Both the position numbers and the translations under genes were made by a program. The notes beneath the pieces are model-generated. The model saw only the letters and a program-made list of their open reading frames with translations, had not been told where the DNA came from and did not search any database. From Tepidanaerobacter acetatoxydans Re1 (GTDB lineage Bacteria > Bacillota > Thermosediminibacteria > Thermosediminibacterales > Tepidanaerobacteraceae): a stretch of DNA of 64,000 nucleotides. Below, piece by piece: positions 62,775-64,000 of the stretch. How positions within the stretch are numbered: position 1 is the stretch's first letter; every line of letters begins with the position of its first letter. The stretch spans positions 376,501 to 440,500 of the forward strand of contig NC_019954.2 in NCBI RefSeq assembly GCF_000328765.2, given 5' to 3'.

Positions 62775-64000
62775 GTGGCCAAATACGATTATTTTGTTAT
62801 CGATATAGGCAGCACCTATACAAAACTAAGATTGTTTAAAGATTGTCGATTGGTAGCTACAGCTCAGGCACCTACTACTATTGAAAATGTATACAAGGGA
62901 ATAACTCTGGGAAAGACAAAAATATGTGCAGCTACCGGAGATACATCTATCGATGCTTGTCATGTGCTTGCTACCAGCAGTGCCGCCGGCGGCCTTAGAA
63001 TGGTAGCTATGGGTTATATGGCCAGAGTTACAGCAAAAGCTGCTAAAGAAGTAGCTATGAATGCGGGAGCCCGAGTATTGGAAATAGTATCACAAGAAGA
63101 TCCCCCAGAATACCGAGTAGAAATTTTAAAAGAGATAAATCCAGATATAATTTTGTTGGCTGGGGGAACTGACGGCGGTGACGAATCTTCCATCATTGAA
63201 AATGCAAAATTGATACTGGAAAGCGGGATAAAGGCTGTTGTAATAATAGCAGGAAACATCAACTCTCAATCAGAAGTAGCTGGGATCTTACATGATGGCG
63301 GAGTTGCCTACGAAAGAGTACCAAATATAATGCCTACAATTCATGAACTTAGAGTTAGGGAAGCTCGGGAAGCCATTCATCAGGAGTTCATACGACAGAT
63401 AACAAAGGCTCCAGGCCTTGCTCCCCTGAAACAAGAGATAACCACTGACAAGATAATACCTACCCCTGGAGCGGTACTTATGGGAGCCGAACTTCTCGCA
63501 AAGGGCGTATATGATGAAAAAGGCTTGGGCGACTTAGTGCTGGTTGATTTAGGAGGTGCAACTACAGATGTACACTCGGTGCTTCCTAGCTTAGAAAAAC
63601 TAGCTGATGAAGAGAAAGGATTAATAGTGGCCAATGAAAAGCAGGTCGCCTATAGAACCGTAGAAGGAAATTTAGGTATGCGTGTCAGTGCTCAAGGTAT
63701 TCTCGATGTGGTGGGGAGTAAAGGTTTATTAAAGAAAAGAAATATTGATGATAAATCCGTTGAAAGGGAAGTTACTCAATATGTACGCTTTTTAGAAAAG
63801 AATCCGGGGCATCTGCCTAAGAATGAAAGAGAAAAACTATTCGATGAACTTTTGGCAGAAACCGCTATAGAAGTTGCCTTAAAACGTCATGCGGGATTCA
63901 TAACCCAAGAGTTTGATCCAATTATGGGTACAGTACCTGGGATGCCTATTGGCAGAGACCTTAGAAAGGTAAAGTACATAATAGGGGTAGGCGGATTTTT
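62775..64000 (+). CDS. GlmL/MutL-family ATPase, 3' end cut by window
   Basis: Translated here from GTG 62775 (behind GAAAGGTGA) to the window edge, 408 residues open, no stop. ASKHA fold: FVIDIGSTYTKLRLFK at the N terminus, LLAGGTDGGDESSI, LVDLGGATTDVHSV for nucleotide and GVGGF just before the edge. GlmL/MutL proteins accompany B12-dependent mutases (glutamate, ornithine, methyleneglutarate type) and likely reactivate them, by analogy with glycerol dehydratase reactivases. Family length is about 460, so some 50 residues are missing. Confidence 0.9.
   Translation, partial: MAKYDYFVIDIGSTYTKLRLFKDCRLVATAQAPTTIENVYKGITLGKTKICAATGDTSIDACHVLATSSAAGGLRMVAMGYMARVTAKAAKEVAMNAGARVLEIVSQEDPPEYRVEILKEINPDIILLAGGTDGGDESSIIENAKLILESGIKAVVIIAGNINSQSEVAGILHDGGVAYERVPNIMPTIHELRVREAREAIHQEFIRQITKAPGLAPLKQEITTDKIIPTPGAVLMGAELLAKGVYDEKGLGDLVLVDLGGATTDVHSVLPSLEKLADEEKGLIVANEKQVAYRTVEGNLGMRVSAQGILDVVGSKGLLKKRNIDDKSVEREVTQYVRFLEKNPGHLPKNEREKLFDELLAETAIEVALKRHAGFITQEFDPIMGTVPGMPIGRDLRKVKYIIGVGGF

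Overview
The window is about 64 kb of AT-rich chromosome from a low-GC Gram-positive, spore-forming anaerobe, most likely class Clostridia. The evidence is the strong AGGAGG-type ribosome sites with frequent TTG and GTG starts, spore-related hydrolases and a YhcN/YlaJ lipoprotein, the electron-bifurcating NfnAB pair, the rubredoxin set, and CIRCE-controlled groESL. A relative of Tepidanaerobacter/Thermosediminibacter would fit, but the sequence alone does not prove the genus.

Layout. 1-4.0 kb: end of a glycine cleavage operon (gcvT partial, gcvH, gcvPA, gcvPB). 4.2-14.4 kb: a SleB-like LysM hydrolase, a coiled-coil membrane-anchored protein, sfsA, an IclR regulator with an iron alcohol dehydrogenase and an FAH-family enzyme, a minus-strand redox set (rubredoxin-domain protein, an unlisted 52-residue rubredoxin, NADH:rubredoxin oxidoreductase-like flavoprotein), and ddl. 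14.46-16.66 kb: an IS1634-type insertion sequence flanked by a 44-bp direct repeat that carries a perfect consensus sigma-A promoter. 16.7-19.7 kb: a c-di-AMP (ydaO-type) riboswitch with a terminator ahead of an opine-dehydrogenase-like gene and a B12-dependent-mutase-like gene. 20-24.2 kb: thioesterase, lgt, tRNA-Arg(CCG), a secreted protein behind a MerR-type promoter, and a graveyard of mobile DNA including a broken group II intron.

24.4-42.4 kb: DUF2284 protein, GH18 spore-type glycosidase, P-loop/Asp23 fusion, nfnAB, three acyl-CoA-dehydratase-activase-type genes, purK-purE, a divergent alanine racemase, an FAD reductase, YhcN-like lipoprotein, the FHA-FtsW/RodA-PBP trio and an EamA transporter. 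42.4-47.2 kb: a branched-chain amino acid ABC operon (livJHMGF order) whose leader contains a ykkC-family riboswitch resembling the ppGpp/PRPP subtypes, followed by a terminator. 47.5-53.6 kb: groESL, mtnA with an amidohydrolase, a DUF218 protein, mnmA.

53.8-64 kb is the most striking part. A sigma-54 activator with a duplicated sensor domain, translated from behind three 14-bp tandem repeats, is followed by a -24/-12 promoter and a tight seven-gene operon: a 2-(hydroxymethyl)glutarate-dehydrogenase-like enzyme, a fused [4Fe-4S] dehydratase, aconitase-like large and small subunits, a B12-dependent 2-methyleneglutarate-mutase-like protein, a PrpF/3-methylitaconate-isomerase-like protein and a GlmL/MutL-type ATPase cut by the window end. 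Read together they reconstruct the lower half of the nicotinate fermentation pathway known from Eubacterium barkeri: 2-formylglutarate to 2-(hydroxymethyl)glutarate, 2-methyleneglutarate, 3-methylitaconate, dimethylmaleate and dimethylmalate. No nicotinate-ring-opening enzymes and no dimethylmalate lyase lie in the window.
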